Source: Deuterostichococcus epilithicus
Taxonomy: Eukaryota > Chlorophyta > Trebouxiophyceae > Prasiolales > Stichococcaceae
DNA: 64,000 nt
Assembly: GCA_033439295.1 (NCBI GenBank)
Contig: JAVTLE010000011.1
Location: forward strand, 682,082-746,081
Direction of reading: 5' to 3'
Below are positions 32,643-43,098 of this stretch, piece after piece. A model generated the notes under the pieces. It was given only the letters and a program-made list of their open reading frames with translations, was not told where the DNA came from and did not search any database. The translations under genes and the position numbers were made by a program. Position 1 is the stretch's first letter, and each line of letters starts with the position of its first letter.

Positions 32643-35600
32643 TCAAACGCGTTCAGGTCCCAACGGCGGCAGCGGCGGCAGGAAATGCGCATGCCGCGCC
32701 GCCGCAGACTGGCCAGCAGCACTGTTAGATTGCTCCATCTCCAATTGAGACACTGCTTGACTGCAGACTAACAGAGCCAGGTCCCTTTTGTCCAACACTG
32801 CTCGGATCTGTCTCGACAGCACAGCGATCTCTGGCTCTGCAACCTCCTCCACAGAGTGTGCGTGAGCATCGAGGTCGTCCAGCACGAAGAGTGCGCGCCG
32901 CAGGTTGAAAACATGCCGTATCGCCGCTGCATCTGGAGCTGCATCACCGTCACCAGCGCCATCCGTGCATGACGGCAGGCTGCTGTCATTGCAAGCGGCG
33001 TCTGGCTCCGCTGCGGCGCTGCCGTCCGTCAAAGCTGCGCTGGGGCCCATGACGGCGGCAGGTGTGGCGGGCGCATCGAGACCGGCCGGCGACGGGGCGG
33101 CAGCACTGGTGGCGCCGCCGGGGCCTGACAGCTGCGTCAGACATGCGAGTTCCCGCCGCGCGATGGTGGACACCAGGTCACCAAGGCCGGCAAAGCCGAG
33201 ACCGGCGTTTGCCGCCATGTTCCGCTGCACCAGCCCCTCGAACTCCGCCACAGTGCAGCTTGCCCTGCAGGACGCCACACATGGTCCTTGGTTTGCAGGC
33301 GTGATGCGGCGCCATGGGAGGGAGTCCAGGCTGAGAGTGCGGCAGCTGCTGAGGCAGCACACTGCACGATTACCAGCGAGCCCCGACTGGCAGGCGACGA
33401 CGCAGGGGCAGCTACCAGTTGCTACCCGGAGTGCTGCGCGTGCTTCCTATTTCCGACGAGACACCAGCAGACGCACTGGAGGCACGAAAGTTTTCACCTG
33501 CAATCCTCAATGGCGGCGGCCGCATCGGCGTGCTCCCGCTGCAGCAGGTGTAGGCCCCAGTGCAGGTTCCAGCCGTTGAGCCAGTTGTGGTTGATTGACA
33601 GCGTGTCTGCGCAAGCGGTGGTACTGCAGCATCAGCTTCAATGATCTTGTGCCCGACTCTGCTCTTGTCATGTGTGCCCTCGATACCAGACCCCTCAGCA
33701 AGGCATAAAACGCGCAGGCACCGCCAGCATGGGGGATCCGCGGTCAACAGGAGCATCAAGTGTGTCGCGCACACTGGGAAGGCCCCCAACAGGACTGCCT
33801 GCTTGGATTCCGAGCCAGACCTGGGATGTGAACTCCTGATCCTCGGTAGCGACAGGGCAGGCTTCGTCCTGCTCACCAGCCATGTTCTCCACGGTGTGGT
33901 GCCAGCCGCTGGGCACAAACAGCGCGTCCCCAGGACCCTGATGCAGCTCGATGACATGGCAGCGCGCCTCCACCAGTTTGGGGTACTGCTCCTCTGCAGC
34001 ATGACAAACTCAACTGTTCAAGATACAAGGTTCGCACGGATGCGCCTGGTCCAGCCAGCGTCCAGGATCCCTGTGCCGTTCCGCTGCACCTCGGGAGACC
34101 CCGGGGTGGCGCCGAGTCAAGCCGCCGGAGCGAGCGCACCCTCAGGGGTGACCATAATGCAGTCTTCTATGCCTGGCAGTGCGTGCGGCACCAAGGGCTG
34201 TCAAAGCTCCGAGCCGGAGCGCGCACCGGAGCCGGGCGGCAGGTCGAAGGCGGGCGCCATGTGGCGCCCGAAGCGGTCGAATAGCAGGTGCGTGTGGCTC
34301 GGCGGCAGCAGCAGCCAGCGCTTGCGCCCCGCCACATTGACAGACCAGCTGTAGGATCGCAGGACGTCCGCATGCAGCGGCGTCCAGGTGCCCTGCGAAC
34401 GCAGGTGGATGAGTGATATTTTTGCATCTTTCCTTCTTCTCTTCCTCTGCCAAGTAATGCTGCCTTCGGTTTCCAAGTGCCCGAGACGCATTCCCAGCAC
34501 CAGCGTCTGGTCGGCAAGCCCTGCTGCACCGCATCGGTCCCTGCGCGCTGCACATGTCCTGTCGGCGTCAGGCGCCCTCGCCACGCACCGTCGCAGAGCC
34601 TCGAGTGAAGGAAACCAGCAGTGGTCTTGCCCACCTCGGGTCCCATGTACACGAATCGGTAGTCTGATGTCGCAGTGCACGGCTCCTGCCCCGAGTTTGC
34701 CTCCTCCCGCTGCTCACCCGCCGCCGCCACGCCGGCATTGTCGCCGTGCGCACCGCCGTCGCCGCTGCTTCGCTCCGGCGGCGAGCCGTCGCCTTGCAGC
34801 GCAGCAGCCGCAGAGCCTGGTGGCCATGGGCCTACGCCGTCCTGTTGATGGGCCGCTTTTGCATCGCAGTAGTCGTTCAGCCAGTCGTCCTCGAAGAAAT
34901 GCGGCGTCGTGTACGCCTGCACGTCATGAGACAGCTGCTGTGGCGTGCGCTCGCGATGTCGAATGGTCGTCACGGGCGCCTTCCTCCCGACCGAGCTCTC
35001 AACTGTCCGAGCAGGAAGTTCGATTGGTGCGTGGTGGCAATTGCACAGGTCGGCCTGCAGCAGGGTTAGTTGGAGGACTTGGTCACCTGGTAGTGTGGGT
35101 GCTCAGAAGCAAAGTGCCAGTCCTTGAGATACAGCAGCGGCTTTGCGGCCGAGCCAGCGACGCCGCAGCGGGCGCCGCCTGTTGCGTGTGCATCGCCAGC
35201 TTCCGTGCCGGCCGCCTTGCTGCGGCCAGCTGGTGAGACCTCCGAGCCGCAATTGGCGTCATGCCGCCCCCGCCACCAGGCGATGTACTCGGAAAGCGTC
35301 ATATCCTGTCGCACGCCGCAGCCCTCCGCCTGCCTGGCATGCAGGAGCCACGTCAGCGTTTTGACGCAGTGCTGCAGCAGACAGGCTGGGGGGGTTGGAC
35401 TGGGTCCCATCCAGGAAGCCACCATGCAGCGGCTCCCAGGCATACACACAGCTGAGAACCCTCGACTATGAGATGCGGCAATACTTCCGAGTTTTTGTGA
35501 ACTGTCAGAAGTACCTCGAAGTGTCTGTGGCCGTGACCCTGGATGTGCCAAACTCCCGATCCAGATAGTCCAGGTTGATGCCGCCGCCCGGCAGCACCCA

Positions 35601-36586
35601 GTCACGCTGCGCTGGCCACCCGTCTGTGATGCCCTGCACAAGAGGACCGCCACTGGCCTTGGAGGGCCTGAACAAACAATTTTGATGACGCCGGCCACCC
35701 CTGTGCGATGTCCTGCACAGGGAGACCGCCACAGGCGGTGAGGGGCCTGAGAGTGCAATCGGATGATGCATAAAAAGGGGCACCACCACGCAGCGCGGGC
35801 ACCCCAGATGCGAATGCATGGCGCCGAGCCGCAGGCTGGGAGCGTGCCTGGATTACGACAGGCACGTTGGGCGCCATGTAGCGGCACACAAACTCCTCGT
35901 AGCTCAGCTTGTCCGCATTGCGGACTTCCACGCTGGGTGCTTCAGAGCCTGCATAAGCCATGTTCAGGTCTTCTGTGGCTGCATCGGTTCATCGCGCTCT
36001 CAGAACAATGTAGGTTACATGGGCTGCAACATCGCCCCACCTTCTGCCGGCGCATCTGCTGCCTGGGCCGCCGAGCTGGGCGCCTGGCGGCAGAGGACCG
36101 CATCCAGAGAGTCCATGCTGCCGTCCATGAATCTGCGGCGCCAGACGGGAAGCAGCGCGTCGAACCTTGGCAAACTCATCCTTCCATCAAGAAACGCGCT
36201 GCCTCATCACGGTGAGGCTGCATATGGACTGCAGTCGGCACCGTGGATATTCTGACCTGTCAGCCAGCTGAGCGACGCGGGTGCCCCGCGCCGTCCAGGA
36301 GTCGTACACATGCGACGCGATCTTGAGTCGTCTGAGCTCATCCAGGTCGGCCTGCCATCAATTTGCAATGTGATTTACTCGGTGCCACCTTGGGTCGGCG
36401 CCCCTGCAGAGCCGTAGCCAAGCTGGCATGGCATGTGAGAGCATCCTTTGCCGTGATCTAACGTTATGTCCACGTGCAGGTTTGACGAGCCTCGTCGACT
36501 TTGGGTCTTCTTTGGTCGGAGAGCCGCTCCTCGTAAGCCTGCTGTCCTGTGCGCTCAGACCAGTTGCCCTCAGACCAGTTGCGCAT
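32643..36586 (-). CDS. JMJD4: JMJD4-like JmjC 2-oxoglutarate oxygenase
   Basis: Animal JMJD4 hydroxylates a lysine of release factor eRF1. Minus-strand exons in order: VEVRNADKLSYEEFVCRYM and NVPVVIQ (about 35900), DGWPAQRDWVLPGG (about 35620), DMTLSEYIAWWRGRH (about 35290), PLLYLKDWHFASEHPHYQV (about 35105), TTPHFFEDDWLNDYCD (about 34900), DYRFVYMGPEVGKTTAGF (about 34640), TWTPLHADVLRSYSWSVNV (about 34350, with the HxD iron ligands), PGDALFVPSGWHHTVENM (about 33900, distal His), SINHNWLNGWNLHWGLHLL (about 33570), and the C-terminal exon EFEGLVQRNMAANAGLGFAG with FNLRRALFVLDDLDAH, ending at 32643. Upstream exons (36350-36250, 36160-36030) join in frame (GAA-G/GC-TCT) and add an unrecognised N-terminal part. 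The in-frame ATG at 36586 is the most distal candidate; an alternative start is ATG 35961. A GC-AG intron follows NVPVVIQ. Confidence 0.78.
35611..35768. repeat. Tandem duplication of a JMJD4 exon segment (two copies)
   Basis: Two diverged units of about 79 bases lie head to tail at 35611-35689 and 35690-35768. Both contain, on the minus strand, a TGTGCAG acceptor followed by a WPA-encoding segment: the used copy reads DGWPAQRDWV, the other reads DIAQGWPASS. The unit spans the acceptor, the start of the exon and upstream intron sequence. Confidence 0.8.
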
Positions 36587-36818
36587 TTTCTCAGATGTGA
36601 GGAGAGGATCGCGCAATTGGTCGCAGAGGAACGCCGCCCTGTATCAAGCGTCTGCTCATGTCCAGCCGAATGTCCATGACGACGCGATGGGGGCAGGCAT
36701 TCGGCAAAGGGAGCACCTCGCATAAACCCTGCAACACGTCAGATGGCGTCAGGCAAGCTTTACGACACCGCGGGGTAGTCTGAGGTAAAGCCTGTCTCCT
36801 CCTTCAGCAATCGCCCGC
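36587..36818. promoter_or_regulatory. Shared upstream region of JMJD4-like and pirin genes
   Basis: About 230 bp lie between the distal JMJD4-like ATG and the pirin ATG. Minus-strand frames here (for example MDIRLDMSRRLIQ) may be 5' exon or UTR sequence of the JMJD4-like transcript. A short plus-strand frame at 36744 is not supported. Confidence 0.4.
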
Positions 36819-38655
36819 ATGCTTGCCGTCCACAATCTCGCTTTCATAGCGATCCTGTTCCTCTTCTCGCTCGCTGCGCTCAACTGGTCCATGCCTCTGC
36901 CGCTGCCGGCGCGCGTGTTCAGCCGAGCCCTGGTGCAGCCCACCAATTTGGTCTCTCGGGCCGTGCAGACGCTGGCAACGCCTTCCAGTAAGGCCTCAGG
37001 TCCCATGAGAAAGATCCCAAACGGTAACGCTCCACGTACTCAACTCTCCTTGCCTTCGACGCTTCAAACGCTGCTTGAGAGCTGTTGCATACCACATCGC
37101 ATTTACAGCGATCGCGAGCACAGAGTATGCAGCCGAAGCTTCCAGTGTTCATGGTGCTCGTCACACACATCGTTGTGACGCTTCGGCCTTCGAAAATCAG
37201 GGTCGCTTGAGGTTTCGAAGCCTACTTGGTGGCTGGAGAGCCGCTTCCACTTCTCCTTCGCCGGCTACTACAACCCAGATAACACCAACTTTGGTGCACT
37301 ACGGGTGAGCAGCATTCAGTCTCGCTTTCTGTGCTGTGCATGCCGGCGCTGGGTTGTCAAGACGCATCTGCACCGACATGTTCAGCCACAAAAGTGTCTG
37401 CAGGTCGTGCATGATTGCTCTGTGCTGTTCTCCTAACCCGCACACGCTTTGTGCTCAGGTGCTCAACGACGACCTGGTACGCGGCAATGCGGGCTTTGGC
37501 TCCCACCCGCACCGCGACGCCGAGATCTTCTCGTATGTCGTGGATGGCAAGCTCAGCCACAAGGACAGCATGGGCAACAAGGTGGGTGCTGGGTTGCGGA
37601 CGATTGTAGTGGTCTGGTGGCTGTCCTGTCCTCCAGCACATCTCGCTCGCCAGGAGCCGCGCATCAATCATGCAATAACCTCCAGGTGCCATGATCCAGC
37701 TGCCATGGACATTCGCAATGCGGTCAACTTCCACTGTCCTGATGAATTAGGAGGCGCTCGGTCGTGGCAGCGTGCAGTACCTCTCTGCCGGGTCCGGAAT
37801 CGTCCACTCAGAGATGAACGACCAGGACGAGACCTGCCGCTTCCTTCAAGTTTGGCTGACGCCTGACAAGCGCGGCGTCAAGCCCCAGGTGGGCACCTGA
37901 GTGCTGCTTTCCGGATGTTGCACGTCAGACATTCGTCTCCGGTGCGTCCCCGTCAGGGGCGTCACGAACTCGCACTGAGGCCAGCTGTACGTGGCAGCAC
38001 TTACGGGTGTGCAAGTCTGGTATGGCAGCTCCAGCAGGCTGCTGACCTCCAACTGGTTCCCTGCACTGCAGTATGGCAGCAAGGTGTTCGCGGCGGAGGA
38101 TCGCCGCAACAAGCTGCTGCACCTGCTGGAGGGCAACACACCACCGCCGCGGTGGCCAGGCGTCAATGAGAAGCCGGCGGATGTGAAAATCCACCAGGTG
38201 ACGCTCCCCGCATCACAGCTGGCCATCAAGTGTGAACCGGTCTTGGACCTTGACAATTCCGGGGCATGCTGACCGCATGGGTATCACAGCAGGGGAGGCT
38301 CCTTTGGAAGTGTGCCCGCAGGCATGCCAGTGGGCCGCCGCCACCTGACGCCACCTGCTTCTTTGCGGTCATGCCTCGATGTGACCTGAGCTACCCTGCT
38401 GCCTCCCCCGTGCAGGACGCGCACGTGTACGTGTCAGAGAATGATGCCGTCGTCGAGCACCGAATCTCCCTCGCCCCTTCGCGGCAAGCATACCTGGTAT
38501 GCATCGAGGGCGAGCTTACAGTGAATAACATCCAGCTCGCGCAGCGTGACGCCCTGGAGGCGGTCAACGTCTCAGACAGCGAGCCGCTGGACGTCAGCCT
38601 CAAGTCCGGCACCGCAGGCTCGCACTTTATGCTCATTGAGATGGCGAGGGCCTGA
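36819..38655 (+). CDS. Pirin family protein (bicupin)
   Basis: Pirins are iron-binding bicupins; some have quercetinase activity. The first exon encodes a hydrophobic N-terminus (NLAFIAILFLFSLAAL) followed by a basic stretch, suggesting an organelle or secretory leader. Pirin exons follow: RFHFSFAGYYNPDNTNFGAL (about 37240-37305), VLNDDLVRGNAGFGSHPHRD with AEIFSYVVDGKLSHKDSMGN (about 37459-37580), GSVQYLSAGSGIVHSEMND with RFLQVWLTPDKRGVKPQ (about 37750-37888), YGSKVFAAEDRRNKLLHLL (about 38071), and the C-terminal cupin DAHVYVSENDAVVEHRISLA to EMARA at 38655. The four metal ligands are present: H and H of SHPH, H and E of VHSE. The splice join between the leader and the first cupin exon is not resolved. 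Physiological role unknown. Confidence 0.85.
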
Positions 38656-39369
38656 AAGGCTCGCGACGGGCATGCTTGCAAGCACACAGAGGTCGACAGG
38701 AAGCTGCAGCAGGGCGGGCGCGCACCCTGAGATGCGGCCTTTTGTAAAACGATACCAACACCTTTGCGACTGGTGCTGGGGCTGATTTCAGCGTTGTTGT
38801 TTTGATCGTCTTGACACGTACCTGCTGGTTTGTTCTGCCTTGAGAGCATGGCGTCAACTTCACATATGTGCAAAAGGACTTTGGCCATGTGGTGGAGCAG
38901 TGGTCGAAACTCGATTCAATTGGAGACCACGTCCCACAATTGGGCAGCCCAACGTCTCATTTTCAAGTCACACTCGCCCTTTTTCGTCGATCTGCACTTT
39001 GCTCTCAATCGTTGGCGTCTGTGTTGCTCTGGCTCTGCGTTCTTGCATTTGTGACACCACACATTCCAAAGTGATCTGCAACCGTCGAGGCGTCTTCCCC
39101 CCTGCTTCTCCTGCCACAAGCAACCTTGGCATGCAGCCTCGCGTGACGCAGGCTGGCCTGCAAGCACCATTGTCGACTCGACATGCCATTGCGGGCATCC
39201 ATGCAGGAAATAACAGGGTGACCAGGTGCGCGGCGCGGGTCATATGTGACTGTGCCAGTCGCTCGCAAATACAGAAAGCACGTGGCCATTATCCCGCGCG
39301 TGCAACGACATATATTCTTTTCGCAGGAAGCGAGAGTGCTCGCAAGTCGGCAAACAGAACTTTTGCAAC
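38656..39369. other. Intergenic/3' region after pirin
   Basis: A TGTAA at 38743-38747 lies 88 bases after the pirin stop. The remainder to about 39369 has lower GC and no frame with family signal. The 5' part of the following small gene probably begins near its right end. Confidence 0.45.
38743..38747 (+). terminator. TGTAA, candidate poly(A) signal for pirin
   Basis: TGTAA lies 88 bases downstream of the pirin stop codon, matching chlorophyte 3'-end spacing. Confidence 0.5.
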
Positions 39370-39375
39370 TCGCCG

Positions 39376-40179
39376 TTGCAGCAGCAGCCATTGCGGCTGC
39401 AGCGGGCAGAGGAGGACTTGACGCTGACACATCGCCTTCTCGCTGCTACGCTGGCCGCGGTCCTGGTGCTCGGGCCTGTCGCACCCGCTGGGGCAGAAAG
39501 CACTTCAGGTGCGGGTCTGCCTCGCACCATCACTGCGTCCTGTCATAATCGTTGCACCATTTCCGTCCTCGCCTTTAACAATGTGAGCGCCCAACGTCTA
39601 CACTGCACCTCACCTTCGCAGGTGTGGGCAAACTATTCTCGTCGTTGCTGAAGGAGCGTCCGCCGAGTGCAGAGTGAGTGGCTGCAGCCTGCACATGAAC
39701 GCTGTCCTTTCAACAGCCTGGCCTGCTCTGTGACGCCACAGCTGCCAAGAAACCCACCTGAACCTCAGTGCTGCACTCATTGGACAGGGCCGCAAAGCCG
39801 TCCAGCGCCGTAGGCGGTGAGGCACAAGCGCCGGAGGTGTGCCGCTCGGACACACATCTTGGCAAGGCCTCCACTGCTGCGGTCCGTTTTCAATCTTCAT
39901 TTCGAGCTGGTTGTGCAATCCCTCATCCAATTTCGGTCACTCCACGACACGAAAGCTGTGCTTGCCTGGACGAGGCCTGTCTAGTAGCCCCAGTTCAATC
40001 CCACGGTGTGACAGTGCCTCCATAACGAGCGGTCGTGTTATTACTGGTTGTGTGAGCAAGCGCAGATGCACGAGCTGAAGTTGCGGGCGGCGCTGTTCGA
40101 CGAGACGCAGCGCAAAACGGAGAAACTCCGCGCCCGCACCAAAGACTACGTGAACTCCATGTGGCAGTCGCTGGAGTGA
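39376..40179 (+). CDS. Small protein with signal-like segment, uncharacterised
   Basis: I do not recognise this gene. One exon (about 39400-39509) encodes THRLLAATLAAVLVLGPVAP followed by AGAES, a hydrophobic core plus AxA-type cleavage site as in secretory or thylakoid-lumen leaders. It ends at a TCAG/GTGCGG donor and joins, after TTCGCAG at about 39622, to VGKLFSSLLKERPPSAE. A last candidate exon from 40065 encodes MHELKLRAALFDETQRKTEK then LRARTKDYVNSMWQSLE to the TGA at 40177-40179, a basic helical stretch. A short exon near 39768 (AALIGQGRKAVQ) may lie between. The start codon and the frame of the last join are unresolved, so treat this as a partial model. Confidence 0.4.
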
Positions 40180-40976
40180 GGTGCACGCCCGCCGCAGACA
40201 ACGTTGCCTGCGGCCAGCACACCTACGTACTGACTTGGACAGCGGCTGTCGTGTTTTCAAGCAACGCAGGAGGTGGAGACAGACAGAGAAGGGCTGTAGA
40301 ACCAGGGAGGACGCCAAAGTAGTCAAGGTGCAGCACCGACATACAGGAAGTGCAGCGCTTCCAGTAGTTTCATCATCACATCATTTGTACAATGTACACT
40401 ACGCCAAGACAGGGAACAGCACGATCGAGGACCACATTTGATATGCCTTTGCAAGCACGGCGCTGTAGGCGCGCCGTGCTGTCTTTCTTCATGCATCGTC
40501 TCCTGCTATGCAACGGCTAGTAAACTGCCGTGAGCAGCGCTGCTATTGCACCTCTTGGCCAAGGGACTACAGCCTTGGTGACTGGTGTGATGGGCATGCC
40601 CTCATCTGCTTACATGGGCGTCAGTCCACCATCCAGCATGTTTCCTGAAGTTACACGCAACCACGTTCCTGTAGGCACGGCAAGCCACATACAGATAGAG
40701 AAAGACTACATTCTCTCTCGGCCCCTCTAGGTAATGTGCGAATTGCATCAGTGCAACCTCGCTGAAAATCACAATCGCTCGCAGTTCGTGTGACCGGTTC
40801 ATGTACACACCGCGCAGTCGCAAGTCACTTCCTAAGGGCAGTTCTGCGTCAGTGACGCTTGCTGCTCGCCAATCAATGAGCATCTCGGACTGCTCTGCTT
40901 TCCTGCAACGTCTGACCAATTCTGAATTCGTAGGAACGAAGTTCCCCCTTGCACGCCGCGCCATGCCTGTGCCGCA
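40180..40976. other. Convergent 3' region before the globin gene
   Basis: This is relatively low-GC sequence between the small gene's stop and the globin stop. A 120-codon minus-strand frame at 40602-40964 has no recognisable motif and sits directly downstream of the globin stop, so it is most likely 3' UTR by chance open. Confidence 0.45.
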
Positions 40977-41957
40977 TCAGGTCTCCGCGGCATCAATAGC
41001 AGCCTGGAACTCCGGCCGCAGCGTCTCCACCGTGGCAGCTGCCTCGACAATCTCCGCCTGATCCCAAGTCAAAACAGCGCGATAACTTTGATGGCATCCT
41101 TTATCGGGCGAGGGAGAGATCGTAGGCTGAAACGCACCGCGGTTGGAAGCAATCGACGCATGGGGTTCGCATGGCAGGATGATGTGCAGCAACATGCGGG
41201 GTCCGACACAATCGCAAGGCGAATGAGTCACACACCCAAGCAGCCAAGGCAACCAAGCGAAGCAACCGACTTCTGCGAACATGAGCACCTTGGGGACGTT
41301 GAGATCCTGCAGCGCGGCACCCAGGTGCTCCAGCACAATGTCAAAGTGCTCCATGCGCAGGCCGTGCTGGTCCACCAGGCGCGCGTGCGCCTTCGTCATG
41401 TTGGCGTTGCCTGCGTATTTGTCCGCGCCGCCCATCGCGAAGCTCAGGAACCCGACCTGCAGGGACAGCTCACTTGTCACACGGTCTGACACGGAAACCT
41501 AGGTAGAGCAGGGGCCTGCTGGCTTGCAGGGGCTTGCAGTTCCAGCAGCGTGCCGTGCAGCCGCCGGTGTACCAGAACAGAAGCGACTGGGTGTGGCACA
41601 TGCACGCTGCTGCTGTTGCAGCTTCATGAGCCCTGCCCCTGGTTTTTGACCCCCACCTGGTGCGCGCGCATCTTCTTCATATCGACGCCTTCGAAAAAGT
41701 ATGAGACCCTGGCGTCATCCAGCATCTTGTCGTAAAAGAGATCCTACAGCATGAAACGACCGTCAGTGGTGATACATGCTGAGCGCCTGAGACACACAGC
41801 TAGTGGCTGCAGCAAGCGCATGAGCAGCATGTGCTGTAATCTTCAAGTCACGTGCTCATCGAAAGTGTCGCACCACTGCTGCATTTACTGCTGGCGCCCC
41901 TCCCAACTTGGTAAACAGAGTCGGTCGTTTTCCCGGCGTCGCATCCGCAGATGTTGA
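40977..41957 (-). CDS. Truncated (2/2) haemoglobin, group I
   Basis: This is a haem protein of the trHbN type; algal members act in nitric-oxide handling or redox sensing. Minus-strand exons: about 41957-41890 with LFTKLGGAPAVNAAV; 41743-41657 with DLFYDKMLDDARVSYFFEGV and DMKKMRAHQ (Phe-Tyr at B9-B10); 41456-41289 with VGFLSFAMGGADKYAGNANM, TKAHARL and EHFDIVLEHLGAALQDLNVP; and about 41057-40977 with AEIVEAAATVETLRPEF to the stop. The proximal (F8) His is the H of TKAHARL. Intron phases agree (PAVNAAV/DLFYDKML; VPK/AEIVEA). The extreme N-terminus, before APSTSADATPGKRP, probably lies on one more short upstream exon that I cannot place. No targeting peptide was seen. Confidence 0.88.
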
Positions 41958-43098
41958 AGGAGCCTGCCATCCAAGCAGCATGCAATGTTGCACATCAAGT
42001 TGAAATGGCTTGGACACATAAGCCTCTGCATGCTGCACATGCACCATGCAGCAGTGCCAGCGGCATGCCGTCCACGGCGTGCTCGGAGTCTCGTGCACAC
42101 CGTGCGTGGCCTGGATGCTCCCACGGCCTGCGTGGAGTTCTTGCAGCGCAGAGCGACGCAGCTGGCGTGACGGTGAGCGCCAGGCTGTACCACTGCACGG
42201 GCGCCATCAGGTTTAGTTGGACCCTATCATCGAACCGAGCAGCCCTTGCATCCTAGCACAGGACGACCACTCCAGGTCGTGAAGTGGTTGATAACAAGTG
42301 AGGTAAGCTTCAAAAACGGAGGAGGCTGGCTGATGGTCATGGCCTGAGCCGAGACAAACATGTTGACACATCGTGAGTGGGATAGCAGCACTCACCTTGT
42401 GCGTGCAGCTGCATGGTGAACGCGTGAAGCGTGTTTATAGCCTTGATTGCAGACCTCGCGAGGGCGATGCCAAAATCGTGTCGAGTATGCTGCTGGAGAA
42501 GGGTAAGTGTTGGGGATTGCGGAGTGGGCCCCAGCGTCTATACAGTTTGTGCCGTCACATCATTGACATGTTGAATGAGGCGGAGTGCATGAGATGATTG
42601 CGCCATGTGGCAGGGTCCAGTTCCACAGCAGAGTCGCAAAATTGTGGTGACTTGCACTCTGGTGTTTGTACCCCTTTGCGTCATCGTCATACACATATCG
42701 TCATACACATACAAGATGTGAGAGATGTGATGTAGTTGTACGGCATATGAAAGCGTCATCGAGAGATGTTGCGCACCCCAGTCAGCACAGCCGCCGCCTC
42801 CATCGCAAAAACCTGTTCGCTCTGACTGCTGCCATCAGGGTAGGCTGTCAGGGCAGACGCATGTTGGCGCATGATGTCAAACATCTCAAGCAGGAAGCGT
42901 TCCGCGAAGCAAATGCTGGATGCGGGACACGACCAAAATCCAATTCCTTTCGCAAGCATGCCCGGGTTGAACACACCGCCAACATCTGTGACTCTGTTCC
43001 TGAGCTTGTAGTACCGTACAGCCTTGTAAGCCTCCGAAGCCTATAGTTAGATACACACGGCTTTGGCCATCGCCACCACCACGTCCCCGCGCCGGCGC
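41958..43098. other. Intergenic region between globin and DnaJ genes
   Basis: Both neighbours are on the minus strand, so this holds the globin promoter/first exon and the DnaJ 3' UTR. A short imperfect ACACATACA/TCGTCATACACATA repeat is at about 42686-42715. Open frames such as 42756-42974 (-) have no recognisable content. No gene is supported. Confidence 0.45.

Noticed and set aside
40602-40964. 120-codon minus-strand frame next to the globin gene
   Set aside because: It begins directly after the globin stop on the same strand, has no upstream exon or motif, and is best explained as 3' UTR.
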